A stretch of DNA of 64,000 nt, from positions 930,001 to 994,000 of the forward strand of contig JAVHNS010000006.1 in the NCBI GenBank assembly GCA_036872755.1, written 5' to 3'. The notes under the pieces are model-generated. The model was given only the letters and a program-made list of their open reading frames with translations, was not told the origin of the DNA and searched no databases. Positions 23,269-34,411 of this stretch are shown one piece after another (positions within the stretch are counted from its first letter, which is position 1; every line of letters starts with the position of its first letter). The stretch comes from Orbilia blumenaviensis (Eukaryota > Ascomycota > Orbiliomycetes > Orbiliales > Orbiliaceae). The translations under genes were made by a program, and so were the position numbers.

Positions 23269-25334
23269 ATGATGCATTGGTGGCTTTCAGTTATCATTTA
23301 TGGGTTTTTGATATCAGGAGTTCAATGTCAGTTGGAATCTAAATCAAGGGGCTCACACCTCCAACTATCAAAGCGAGCACCAGGCATCGTACAGCAATTC
23401 AGTTTTGTATGTTAAGTTCATGAATTCGCTCCGTCTACACCAAGGTTTTAATATAATTTCTACGCGTCCTCAAAAACCACGACCCTAGACGAACCCGAGT
23501 CATTGATTTAGTCTATTTATCATGAATTATAGATCCCGGCAGCTTCCCCAATCAATAGCGAAGTAACAACCCTTTTCGTCAATGTCAGCATAGGAACGCC
23601 GCCACAGAGTATAGCTCTTGCCGTCTCATTCTATCCGCTCACATGGGTCCTCACGCCGCGCGTCCCGGTCTCCGATTTTTGTGCCATAGCTACAAATATT
23701 TTTACCTGTCGAAGTGGAAGATGGAGCGGCTATTGTGCGTAGTGTTTTAGAGCATCGCCTAATTAATTTCGGCTTGCTGACACTCCCTAACCTAGTCGAT
23801 CCGCTCAAATCAAGCACCTTTAGCAACACGTCTACGCCGTTGAATATTACCTATGACGCCACTCGTTATGTAAGAGTCTGACGACCCCTTTTTTTAACCC
23901 CAATGTGTCCTTAGGTGGGAACATAATTGGTGACTTGTTTGATGATCCCCCGATGTAGATTCGGGGAATTGTTAGTACGGACTTACTACATCTGAACGAG
24001 TTTACATTCCCTACGCAACTCGGCTTTGGGACCTCGATAATTCTCCCTCCTACGTTTGGACTCGGCATATTCCCTCAACCCCAGATAGCAAATTATACGT
24101 CAATACCTCGGACACTATATAATCAAGGAGTTATATATTCGTTGTTATTTGGAATATACGTAAATCCTAACCGGAGATCTATTGATAATCCTGGCGGGAT
24201 AAGTTTTGGCGCTGCTGATACCGATAAATTTTATGGAAAAATGACGACAGTGGGGATGCGGAAAGGTGGAGTTATTGAGCCTGCAGTGGTGGAGTTGGTA
24301 ATCGAATCCGAGAGGGGCGATGGAGGGGTGAATATGGACGATATGATGCTTAAAGTTGGGAAGCTGGGCCTGGATCCTACGATACCGTAAGTGCTAGTGC
24401 TAAAAGGTTTACTTCCAGTACATACTAATAGAATATATTGCTTATAATTCCTTTTTGATTCTATAGCGGTATGCACATCGTTAACAACCCAACCCTCCAC
24501 GCCACCATAGTCTCAGTTCTTACGAATTCGCTATATACATACGAGCAGTCTATAGACGCATATATCACCCCTTGCAGCAGTACTTCTCCTATTGCTAACA
24601 GAACTCTGCAGTTTACTTTCAAAGCTTCTGACACTGGAGACTCAGAAGTGAAGATAAAAGTTACAGCAGACCAACTGATATACAAACTCGGAGATGGGAG
24701 ATGTTACCTGGCTGTTCATAAGGGCGCCTATAACTTTGAAGAACTAGGGACAGATGAATTTGATATTAGTCTCGGGTTATCTTTTTTTAGGTACGCAATT
24801 ACCCAAGAAATACGTTAATGCGATCCAAATGAATAGGTATTAAAATCTCAAGATAGAAACGCGTATTTATTATACGATCAAGCAAATAACCAGCTTAGCA
24901 TTGCACCTTCAGTGCCGGATAGCATTACCCAAAATCTCGTGGATGTCAATAGCGTCATCAGGGCAAACCAACTTACGGGGACGGGGCCTACCCCTATTGA
25001 GAGGCCACAAGTATTTAATACTGGGTCTAACATGAAAATGAGAGTAATTGGTATCGCGGTTGGCACCACCCTAGCAGGCTTACTTCTTTCTGGACTTGTA
25101 TTTATCTTTTTTAAACGATGGAAACAAGGTCGTAGTCAGGAATCTAAAGGGGATAGTCACTGGCAAGTGAAGTCGGAGCTTGAGGGGGGTGATCAAATGA
25201 GGGGATGGATTCATATGGAATTGCCCGGGACACCATATATTGAGGTAGATGAAGGAAGAACAACCTACGAACTACCAGGTATCGTTACCATCGATGGACC
25301 TACAAAAAGCAGCCTGGGACAATCCAGCGTTTGA
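23269..25334 (+). CDS. Membrane-anchored pepsin-fold (A1) pseudoprotease A
   Basis: Six exons, 23269-23406, 23533-23734, 23796-23869, 23959-24386, 24467-24790 and 24857-25334, encode 547 residues (546 from the second ATG). The fragments look broken until introns are removed. A signal peptide and a KR site (LSKRAPG) precede the A1 landmarks: VNVSIGTPPQ, YFDPLKSSTFSN, RYIRGIVSTDLL, GGISFGAAD and LGLSFFRNAYLLYDQANNQL. One TM helix (near residues 451-474) and a cytosolic tail follow. Both catalytic aspartates are absent: the first DTG(S/T) is SFYP (78-81), and the second falls in IVNNPTLH (about 285-292). The fold seems kept but peptidase activity should be lost. The gene at 45370-47790 is a paralogue with matching intron positions. 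Presumably it sits at the cell surface; role unknown. Confidence 0.8.
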
Positions 25335-26131
25335 GCGAGTCATATATTATTACATCGGCCGCAGCCTGAAAAATAAATATTTCAAGGAAAGGCATGTGAT
25401 TAAAACATCTTGGATTCCATTGATGTAAAACTGAATTGACGATGCACTAATTAGGTTTGGAAGCCCGTGGAATTGTGCTTCCATTGAGTTTCTGAAACTA
25501 GATGGAAAGAGGATAAACTAATTCTTGTATCGGCATGTGAACTTTCTGCCAGCTCCCTGGCTTAGAGGAGCACTATTAGGATAATACTATGTGAAATAGA
25601 AAACTCTAATAACTCAGTAACGGAATGACTACCCGATCAGTGTCGACGCGATGTCAATTAAGGGAGTCACTTCTTTCATAGTACTTGATTCACTGCTTTG
25701 CTGTATCTTTCGAAAAGAGCGTACTTATCTGTTACCTGGATTCCTGGATAAGCTGGGCCCAACAGTACATATGTTTATCATCGACGGGCATATAGTCGAA
25801 TAGAGCGGGTAAAATACGGGCGTGGTGATATCTCGAAGCCGTCGACAGGTTAAGACGGTTGAAAATGCGATTGGGAGTGTCTTCCGTTGAATAGTAGCTG
25901 GTAGGCTTACAACGACAGTTAGTGCTATCTAAGTGCCCAATTGATCATCTAGGGTGCACCGCTTTGGTGAAAATAAGGCTTAAGAGTTCATTAGGGAGCC
26001 TTAGAAGGGCCTGTATGCTCTCTTGGGCAACCGGGTTAGAGCCCCGGATTAATCCATTTTATAGTCTACAGTGAATATTTGCTATCGAGGATGGATACAA
26101 ATACGAGATAACTCACAAATATACATATTTC

Positions 26132-26158
26132 GTGGTTAACAGCGTCTGGGACCGAGAC
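26132..26158 (+). repeat. 27-bp dispersed sequence, copy 2
   Basis: Differs from copy 1 at one base: GTGGTTAACAGCGTC, then the same GGGACCGAGAC end. No long flanking direct repeat is visible; only TACA occurs before (10 bases upstream of the core) and directly after it. Confidence 0.75.
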
Positions 26159-26249
26159 TACAGACCTTACAAACTAAAGGCTGTGTTTTAATACCTACGT
26201 GCGCTGAGATGAAAATACTCAATCCTCGATCGCAGTTGGTCATTATGTC

Positions 26250-26731
26250 GGCCAAAACGTGTCAAAAGGGTATTTAAAGCAACACCGTGCAATATATAGG
26301 TTTATATGCATATATTATAACTTAAGCAAGTTTTTTGTTTATTTATATTTAGAGTATTGATTTCCTTTCTTACTTGTGACGGCGGATACGCGATCTTATT
26401 GAAGAAGTCACAGCACTAGCAAAGGGGTGTGCAAGACTTTTTAAATAGACTATATTATTCAATTACTAGAGAAAAGTCAAACAGCTAGACAGCTAGACTA
26501 GGCAGCGAAAATTTCAGTGGCTACTTCTGACTGTCTGGCTGACTGGCTTTTCTTCAGCCCCTGACTGAACAGGTGGGCAGGCTGGTGGTAGGCTAATGGC
26601 TGAACATAATTGTGAAAAATTAACACACTTATACCTCGCTTAAGTTGTAATATATATTTTTTGTGAAGTTGTAATACACCTATATATATTGCACGGTTTT
26701 GTATTATACATCCTTTTGACACATTTTGGCC
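26250..26731. mobile_element. MITE-like non-autonomous element with imperfect inverted termini
   Basis: The left arm begins GGCCAAAACGTGTCAAAAGG at 26250. The right arm, read on the minus strand from 26731, begins GGCCAAAATGTGTCAAAAGG. Further matching blocks in both arms are ACCGTGCAATATATA and ACAACTTAAGC / ATAACTTAAGC, so the arms share about 80-100 diverged positions around an interior of roughly 280 bp. There is no transposase ORF. The outer ends may extend a few bases (TATG precedes the GGCC on both arms). Size, AT-richness and arms fit a MITE derived from a DNA transposon; superfamily not assigned. Confidence 0.75.
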
Positions 26732-27402
26732 ACCATAGATCATCTATCGAGCTAGAGGTCACTATCTTCCAACAAGCTTCTAAGCTATAGCTAAACTAAG
26801 ATAAGAGCGAGATACTCGCGACTCGTACCTAAGAGCATTCTCAAAAAATTGTCACATTCAGCCATCATATGTAGATATGTTTGTATCATTGCAGCTGATA
26901 TCCAAATCTACAAAACCAGTGTATATTAGATATCGGAAGCAGTGATTGGTTCCAGCCGACAGCAGGTTTTTGCTCTCGGAAGCGTGATCGGCTATCGCTC
27001 AGATATTTCCATTCTTGGGTATCCGATTTCCTATTCCGGCAATTTTATTATTACAACCACGTTGAAGGAGGATTGGGCGGTAGACGTCGCAGGGTTGAGG
27101 TTTTACCTTACGTAAGCCTAGCCCAGGCCAAAAATCTGATGGATGTTGCAATCAATTAAAATCGCGCGATCTCAACACCGTTAGGTCCTGCATCGCATAA
27201 AAGGCCCCGCCATCGCCCCTCCATCGCATCGCTTCCATGTAGCTCAACAAACCACCCGGTCAGCTAGAACACCGATTCTTCCCGACTTCAATACATCCCT
27301 AGCTATCTCGAATTATCAGGTCCCATCGTCATCTCCATCCAGGCTCTGACTAAGTCATCCTCCAATAGCATTTCTATCGACTAGACTCTCAACAAAGAAA
27401 CC

Positions 27403-28074
27403 ATGAAGATCTACTACTACGACGCCCTCCCAGGCGACCAACGCCTTCCTCACGAGTCTTCCGATCCTCTTCCTGACTCACTCCTCGATGACCTCGCTAT
27501 CACTGCCGGCTTCTATCCATCCGGCGAGCAAGTCGACGTCATCGCAAAGGAGCGAAACTACAGAAACCGTGACATCATCACCGTTTCCCCAGATGCAATG
27601 GGAGAGATCTACGAATCGAAGGTCAAAATGTTCTTCGCTGAACATTTACACGAAGATGAGGAGATTCGATACATCCTTGAGGGAAGCGGGTATTTCGACG
27701 TCAGGAGCGGCAAGCCTGGCGATGAATCTGAACGATGGGTTAGAGTTGCCATGGAGGCTGGGGACTTCATTGTCTTGCCACCTGGAATCTATCATCGCTT
27801 CACCACCGATGAGAAGAATGTATGCTGCCTTCCTTCGTCCTCTGACTATAGGGTTTTTTTCTAACTCAGGATGATGATAATTGAGTAGTTCATCAAAGCG
27901 ATGAGACTCTTCAAGGACGAAGTAAGTTAGCCAATCTTCGTGAATTATATTAAATGGACACTTTCGCTAACATTATGGCCCAATTAGCCTAAGTGGACGG
28001 CCCTTAATCGTAGCGAAGAAGTCGATGAAAATCCATACAGACAGGAGTATGTCAACACTTTGCTCAAAGTTTAG
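27403..28074 (+). CDS. ADI1: Acireductone dioxygenase (methionine salvage)
   Basis: Three exons, 27403-27819, 27889-27921 and 27988-28074, encode 178 residues, the usual length of the family. The enzyme converts acireductone to formate and the 2-keto precursor of methionine (Fe form). The cupin metal site is clear: [20 protein letters not shown] supplies two His and a Glu, and GIYHRFTTD supplies the last His. Other blocks are [20 protein letters not shown], the family-typical N-terminus, and [12 protein letters not shown]. Exon 2 encodes only [11 protein letters not shown], and exon 3 starts [11 protein letters not shown]. Both introns fall between codons. The start context is CAACAAAGAAACCATG. 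No neighbour belongs to the methionine salvage pathway. Very secure call. Confidence 0.96.
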
Positions 28075-28573
28075 CCGAAAGTGTAAAGACGCATTCGAAT
28101 GATTACGCCATTGTCTATTTCATCATTTTCTTCTTTTTTTTTGGATTGCGAACCAGGCCGGGCGGTCTATAAAAGCATTATCATTACTTTATCTGGGATT
28201 TGGAATTCAATATTATTATATTTCACAACGACAGGGTGCCTCGTATTTGATGGAAAGTTCGAGTAGGCTGCAGCCCTGTAAACACTTAATCAGTCCTCAA
28301 AAGGCAGCCTAAGTAAGCTATAGCCAAAGTAGTGAGCACGCCGCTATTACAAAATCACGTGTTGTCCCATAGCACGGTATATAGGTATTCAGCTGCTAAG
28401 AGATCCGGATCGCAATATTGAAGACGAACATTTTGAGTTATAAGTTAACACGCAAATAGGACGTTTGTATTCACAAGCCAGGAAGTATATATCTACAATC
28501 TCAATTTCCCTATCGCCATCTGCTTTCTCCTGACCATTCTGTCACCCCGAATAGATATCTTCAGAACCATCCT
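28075..28573. other. Intergenic, convergent 3' ends
   Basis: Spacer between converging acireductone dioxygenase and pectate lyase genes. Nothing notable is seen. Confidence 0.5.
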
Positions 28574-29839
28574 TTAGCAGTTGGTGCTAACATTCGACGT
28601 AGTACAATAAGTACCATCTGGTCCGCTACCAATCTTGCTGGGCTCCTTTCCGCTGGAGTTACCAGTATATCTGTCGCAGTACTTTCCAGAGTTCTGGCAA
28701 GAGTTCGAGATCTTGCAGGTATCTCCGTAGTTGGTATTGATACCACAGAGAACACCACCGGAAACAGCCGCAACGTTATCCATGATGATGTTTCGTGGAC
28801 CGCCGTTACCGCTGCAGTTACCGCAGGATCGGACGACCTTGCCATAGTCATTTGCGTAGAAGTTCTTAATGGAGATTGTGCCACGGCCGTTGAACTGATT
28901 TCAGTTGTGTTAGTACTGACATTCCGAGAAAGAATTAAACCTTGAATATAAGACGAACCTGAACTATCTTATCGGAGGCGTGGAAGGCACCACCTCCATT
29001 GATATAGGAAGTTCCAGAAGCTTGCTTAAGTCTATAATCCAAATATTAGCAAAGGTATCCCTTGAAAAATCAGCACGGCCTCAGAAGCAACTTACGTGAT
29101 AGCATCCTCGCAAACATCAGCCCACCAGACGTTGTTCAAGGTGCTGGATTTTACCATCAAGTTAGTACCCCCAAAATCAACATTCTAGAGAGTTTTTCGT
29201 TTTCATACCAGGTACCTCTGCAGTGAACACCCTCAGCCTGGTTTGGTCCAATGATAACATTCTGAAGAGTAGCACCAGCCTCAAGAATGAAAATAGCTTC
29301 GCTCTCGCCAGTCTCATCTTGTTCGGCGCAAACCTTGGCTATTCGGATTTTAGCAATCATACCAAATATACCAATTTAAAGATAACGCCGAGCTACTACT
29401 TACGGTTTCGGTCGTACTTCTTCATTCCACCATCGAAGAACGATGGAACAACGATCGGTGCGTTAGTCGCAACGGAGCCCTGGCTGGCTGGCAGGGACTT
29501 GGTAAGACCAGTTGGGCCGGTTCCACCACCACCAGTAGTAGTAGTAGCAGCCTTGGTGGTTGTCTTCATGGTAGTCGTGGGGTTAGAGCCACCACCACCA
29601 CCAGTATAGTAGCACGAGCATTCCTTAGAGATCATGCTAGGCTTGTTGCTGCAGTTAGTGGCCCACGATGGGAGGCCAGTCGTGGCGGTAACAACATTCT
29701 GAGTGAAGGTTGCGCAGTATGCGGATGCAGTTGCGACTTGGCTCTTGATGAAGCTGGCGCAGGAGTTGCTATCTGGATTGGCGCATCCGAGGACAGCGGG
29801 GGCCAGTGCCGCGAGGAGGAGAAGCTTCTGCATTGCCAA
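28574..29839 (-). CDS. Secreted pectate lyase, polysaccharide lyase family 3, with N-terminal Cys module
   Basis: Five exons on the minus strand, 29839-29404, 29338-29209, 29143-29096, 29031-28959 and 28894-28574, encode 335 residues. Introns are 64-65 nt, strikingly uniform. A signal peptide ([16 protein letters not shown]) is followed by a six-Cys module of about 60 residues ([16 protein letters not shown] to KECSCYY), then a Gly/Thr-rich linker, then the PL3 domain. PL3 landmarks are [40 protein letters not shown] (restored across intron 2), [19 protein letters not shown] and [15 protein letters not shown]. The enzyme cleaves homogalacturonan by beta-elimination, so it acts outside the cell on plant pectin. 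The Cys module resembles accessory segments on fungal secreted proteins; whether it binds polymer is unknown. The start could be either of two near ATGs (29839 or 29833). Confidence 0.93.
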
Positions 29840-32365
29840 GGATATTACTTCTCTTCTAGAGAACCTTATTTATATTATTTTATATCTGCTGGTAGATAGT
29901 TTGATCGATTGCCGGATTGATACGGTCCAGAATTGCGTGATTCCATGGCGAAGTCTTGACTGCTTTATACTTGAAAGGTTGACGATTTTTGAGGCTATCC
30001 CAAGCTATGATGCTCGCGCGCGCGCGGGCAAATCTTCAAACTCGGTGTTTTATTTTACCGTCAGCAGATAGAGCTGTCATTGGAAGCGTATGCCTGCATA
30101 TTCTAGGGGTTGCACCAAAAACTCGTCTATTCGCGGGGCCCCGTCACCATAAAAAGCCCGATGTGCCGGTTCCGATAAAAAGAAAACCCGCTTGCCACAA
30201 TATGCAATTGAGAGTGAAAGGAAAACACCCATGTCAGATACCTTTTGAGCTCCACTTGCTAGTATCGTTACCATCCGCCCCCAGAAATCATAACAGAACA
30301 GTGTGCAAAGGCCCTCAGCAAAACGAATATTTTGCGATTGGTCAGCGTTGGTACCAGGCTAGCATGTTTAATTCAGCGATTGAAGTGAGTATACATCACA
30401 CAACGTCAGGTTTAGGCGGGGGAAATAAAACGGTCGGAAGCCATGTTCCATGTCGGTATCCACGGATGGGAAAGTTTCAGCGGGATCGAATTGCGGTTGC
30501 CTGAGCGCAAGGAGACTGCTGGAACGCAAGGCATAATCCACAAGGCCCATTTCTAGCAAATGACAGGTGTAAGCGGGACCCAAGTTACTCCTTTGGAGAT
30601 GAAATCTACGGCGAACCATGGATACTCTATTCACTTGAATCAAATGTTCCTCATACCACGAATTGTAAAGCGGGTTGAAAGAGGTCCACCAAAAAGGTGC
30701 AAAACACTCAACTTTGTGTTGAGCTTGTTTTAAAATGATGGGGCCTGACGGGAACGGAACGCCAAGCGAATATCTTAGCCAGGGGTCTCTGTGCTAATTG
30801 GCTCGCTTAGACAGATTCTCGGCTTGGCACAGGACATGCGGCGCGGCATCCCGAGCCTCATAGCAACTGGCCAACAGAACCTCGTTACCCAAAGATGCTA
30901 AATGGTTTTCCCCGGATTCTCGATGCGAGGGGCACATGGGTGGTTTGTGGAGACGATTTGTGGAAAATAATTTGTCGTTTTGAAAGATATGTTAACCAGG
31001 TATTTGTCCGTCTAATGTTGACAGGTTGGGAGGCCAAACATCCCAATTTACTAAGGCCAAGCTAAGGCAGATATATGCATCTAGGTCAAGTGCCTATTAG
31101 AGTATACATGTTATTAATTGCTAGCATGTCATGTCATGCATATTATAGGATAGTAAAAGGGGGCATCATGATCGAAGCTTCTAAGATCGGTGGCCATGCA
31201 CGGGGCATGCTTGTAGACGTGTCGAATATGGGACGGAAAGCCTGACCATTAGCAAACTTAATTCTCGTTCATAATAGTAGAAAGTCCACGCGCTCCTTGT
31301 CAGCCCGATATATCTAGTTTCTGAGATTTCTTGGCTACAAGGTCTACGTAATCTTCTGGACATCCATGCGCTCTTACTTGGGCAGTTAGTTTACAAGCTC
31401 AAGAGGAGTTAACTTAGTAACTAAGCTACAAAAGACATCCAGCATCAAAACCAGTCCGCCATTGAGCGACTGAGTCAAGGAAAAGCCATATTACCACTTT
31501 AGCAACTAGTTCCACAGCCGTTAAATAAAGGTTAACTATAATATTAGCCTCAGTGTGATCTCGTACCACTTCCGCAGGATTCAAAAAGCCATATATGCAA
31601 CGGTGAATTTAAAGCCCGTTTGCACACGCGCGGCGTGCATATATTTCCTGCATACGGTACATTTATTGCGGGCGTTAGATTTTACGCTTGGCATATAAAC
31701 GGGTATGACGGCATGCAGCATTTCTTTCGCTTCCCTCCGTTGTTTAGTGTTTTCTCCCAACTACGACATTCTACGCTGCTGCCAGTATACGAATAGCGTT
31801 GTAACTTTTTTTAAGGGTTAAAGTTATTAGTGTAAACTTTAAAGCTTCTTTTGACCAATTTTTGGTTTGTGGCAACTGATCTTAGTGTAATTATAATGGG
31901 ATGTGTATTTGCACAATTGGTCTTTAATTCTAGGCTAGACTGGTCTTGTAAACCAGCCTCAACGAAACAGAACACGCCAGACCCCTCTGCGGCTAAGTAC
32001 CTCCTTACTCTAGCGAACATTTTCTTAAGATCTTGCGCCAATCGTTTTCTAGACAGCTACCCTGTCTAAATATTGTCTTCATCATAAACTCTTTGATATT
32101 ATTTAACCCAATTTGGCTGATTCTAAAATATTGTCGTCATTGCCACATTACCCTATATATTGCAGCTATAGGGAATATATAATTAGTTAGGTTATATATA
32201 TTTCGTAATGGTCATATTCGCTGAAGGTAAGCTTTCCACCAAAGCGTTCAAGCCATATCTTAACGCCAAAGAATCACCCAAGAAAAGGCCTATAGTACAA
32301 GTGGGAAGACCCGCAAAATGCTTTTAACGGAAACAACGAAGGCGCCATCCAGAAACGATCTAAAC
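29840..32365. other. Gene-poor region (2.5 kb)
   Basis: No gene is supported. It contains a (CG)6 run at 30015-30026 and AT-rich segments around 31500-32250. The minus ORF 31811-32041 resembles no family I know. Two copies of AAATATTGTC, each followed by KTCAT, lie at about 32068 and 32127. Confidence 0.45.
30015..30026. repeat. (CG)6 dinucleotide run
   Basis: Twelve bases of alternating CG in the upstream region of the pectate lyase gene. It is rare in otherwise AT-leaning intergenic DNA. Confidence 0.85.
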
Positions 32366-34411
32366 TTAAGCATCATTTATGGTCTCTAACCCTGTGATCT
32401 TCCTCTGAGGTTTCGGCCTTTCTGCCACTGGAGATAGCTCGGCTACCGTCGTTGTCGTCGTTGCTGCAGATGGTACCTTACTCAGACTGTTTCGCCTGGA
32501 GGGGAGGAACATACTTGTCAAGCTCCCTCTTCTTCCTCGGCTTTCTTGTTCAAAAGTTTCTACCCTCATAATAGAAAAATCAGGATCGATTACTCCTCCT
32601 CTTCCCTCCAGCGGCAAAGTGTTCGTCTCTTCCATGGCCATAGGTGCACTCCTTCTTCTGCTGTCATGCCCACTCCGGCTTGCGGATCCCATTGACCTAC
32701 TCCCACTCGCCATACTTTTTCTTCGGAGCACAAGAGTTTTGAAGGCTGGAAGGCAGCAGACTATGATGCCGACCGACTGTTCTACAGCCGCCCAGGCCTG
32801 TTGCAAGCCAATGATCGGACCGGCGCCCGCCGTGAAGACATATGCTACCCTTCCTAATGTAATCAGAACCCCGACAAAGCCGAAGGCAAAGACGGCACTT
32901 GCCGCATAAAATTGCTTCTTGTTGTTGCGGCGCAGAACATGAAGAAACGAGAACGGAAGCGAAAAGACTACATATTGAAAGTATGTAAGTATCAGCAACA
33001 GGATTAAAATTACATAATGAAATGTATTTTCTTTCGCGGCGGGGTCATACTCATAATTTCAGTCCCCGTGTGCAGCGACACCGTGATGATGTACGGGTCA
33101 TAGGCGAAGTACGCCACACAGGCCCCGCGCGGATTCTCGACTTCCCAATTGCTGCTAATCGGGGTGCACCAAAAGATGTTGAGTCCTAGCCACACAAAGC
33201 ACGAGGATACCACGAAGGCAGTGATGACATGAAGAGCAATTCGTTGCCGCGGCATGGTCGCGGGCGGGATCAGCTGGTAGAACAGGGCGGCAAGGTAGAA
33301 TTTTACGCCCCACAGTGAAAGGTAGTAAGGCATTGAAGAGGCGTAAAGCATCTAGTTATTGGTTGGGTTGTAGTTTGGGTGGTTGGATTGTTAGCTACCA
33401 CTATCATTATCGTGAGGGAAAGTATATGCAGTGTGAATGGAAGCGAGGGAGGCTCTAACCCAAAGTAGGCGAATACATGAGATTTTTGGAACCCACGATG
33501 GGAAAAAGCATGGCAGCCATGGAAAGTCATGAATTTGAGACATTCGAGGGATCTGGATCCTGGAACGATGAGGATGTTGGTCACACACGCAGGCACATAC
33601 CTTGAGTAGCTCCCTCAACCTTACTTTATCCAACTTGAGATATGCACTCCACGGGTCCTCCAGGGTCTGGTCCAGCGACAGCCTCTGATCACTAAAACCT
33701 GATGTGACCATTACCGTATCACATGCAGCTGTAGCGAAGAAGCAGAGCAAGGTGAGGATAATGATCCAGTCACTCGCCGTGAACTGGAAGAATTCATGCT
33801 TGTTTCGATAATTGCGCATGTATATCCTGAGCCCGACGAAGATGGTGGCTAGGCCGACAAACAGCCATTCTACTATCTAGATGGGGTTAATGAAACGAGG
33901 AACAAGCCAAAAAACACGAAACGAAAGAAAAAAAATTGAAAATAAAGAAATGTAATATCATTTACGAGATGACATCGCCGAAGAACAGCCGTGATTTGAA
34001 AACATGCATGAACGGTTTGGTAAATATATTCCAGGATGGTTCTACACAAAAACCCCCCAGGACCCGGAAGCAGTTACAAGAACGGTCCAACGGACGGCCA
34101 CAACTGTGTGACTTTGGTGTACTTCCATGCTAGTACCTGTTTTCTAAGCAAAAAAATGAAATAAAAATAAAAATAAAAATAAAAAACAACTAGCAAAGGC
34201 CGGCTCCGTGGCCAGCGATGCCCTGAACAAGCGGTGTGCACTGGCAAACCGAAAGGCAAGGGGCGGGCACAGCTTAAGCAGGCTGCAGCCCATTCAAGAA
34301 GCTGCCCAAATGAGAATTGGAGCCATGAAACAGTTCAAGGAACGTGGTTTATACCAATTTATATAAGATCAGACTTACTATGACATTGACTGGTTTTATC
34401 GGCCATACCAT
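32366..34411 (-). CDS. Fungal rhodopsin-like seven-TM protein (PTH11/SAT4-type)
   Basis: Four exons on the minus strand, 34411-34379, 33876-33601, 33351-33051 and 32967-32366, encode 403 residues. TM segments in order: IVEWLFVGLATIFVGLRIYM; WIIILTLLCFFATAAC; YLSLWGVKFYLAALFYQ; ALHVITAFVVSSCFVWLGLN; TGTEIMIFSLPFSFLHVLRR, restored across intron 3; ASAVFAFGFVGVLITLGRVA; and GLQQAWAAVEQSVGIIVCC. The last is followed by the family-typical CLPAFK and a Ser-rich cytosolic tail of about 100 residues. Family members act as surface receptors or sensors, some in host perception; ligand unknown. Exons 2-4 are firm. Exon 1 (MVWPIKPVNVI) is tentative because it needs a 502-nt intron, far longer than any other here. 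Intron 2 (249 nt) is also long. Confidence 0.85.
34160..34186. repeat. ATAAA tandem tract
   Basis: About five units of ATAAA/AATAAA inside the proposed long first intron of the rhodopsin-like gene. Confidence 0.85.

Larger units (their letters stand above)
25335..27402. other. AT-rich intergenic region with repeat elements
   Basis: 2.1 kb without a gene. It holds copy 2 of the 27-bp dispersed sequence (26132-26158) and, about 90 bases further on, a MITE-like inverted-repeat element (26250-26731). The final 250 bases are C/T-rich and form the acireductone dioxygenase leader. Confidence 0.6.

Noticed and set aside
23533..23960. Apparent frameshifts and stops suggesting the pepsin-like gene is a pseudogene
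   Set aside because: Two GT-AG introns (23735-23795 and 23870-23958) remove every stop and restore family motifs in phase.
26498..26743. An 81-residue minus-strand ORF
   Set aside because: It reads through the right inverted arm of the MITE-like element and has no protein features.
31811..32041. A minus-strand ORF of 76 residues considered as a transposase remnant
   Set aside because: No DDE, chromodomain or HTH pattern could be recognised and no inverted termini were found around it.
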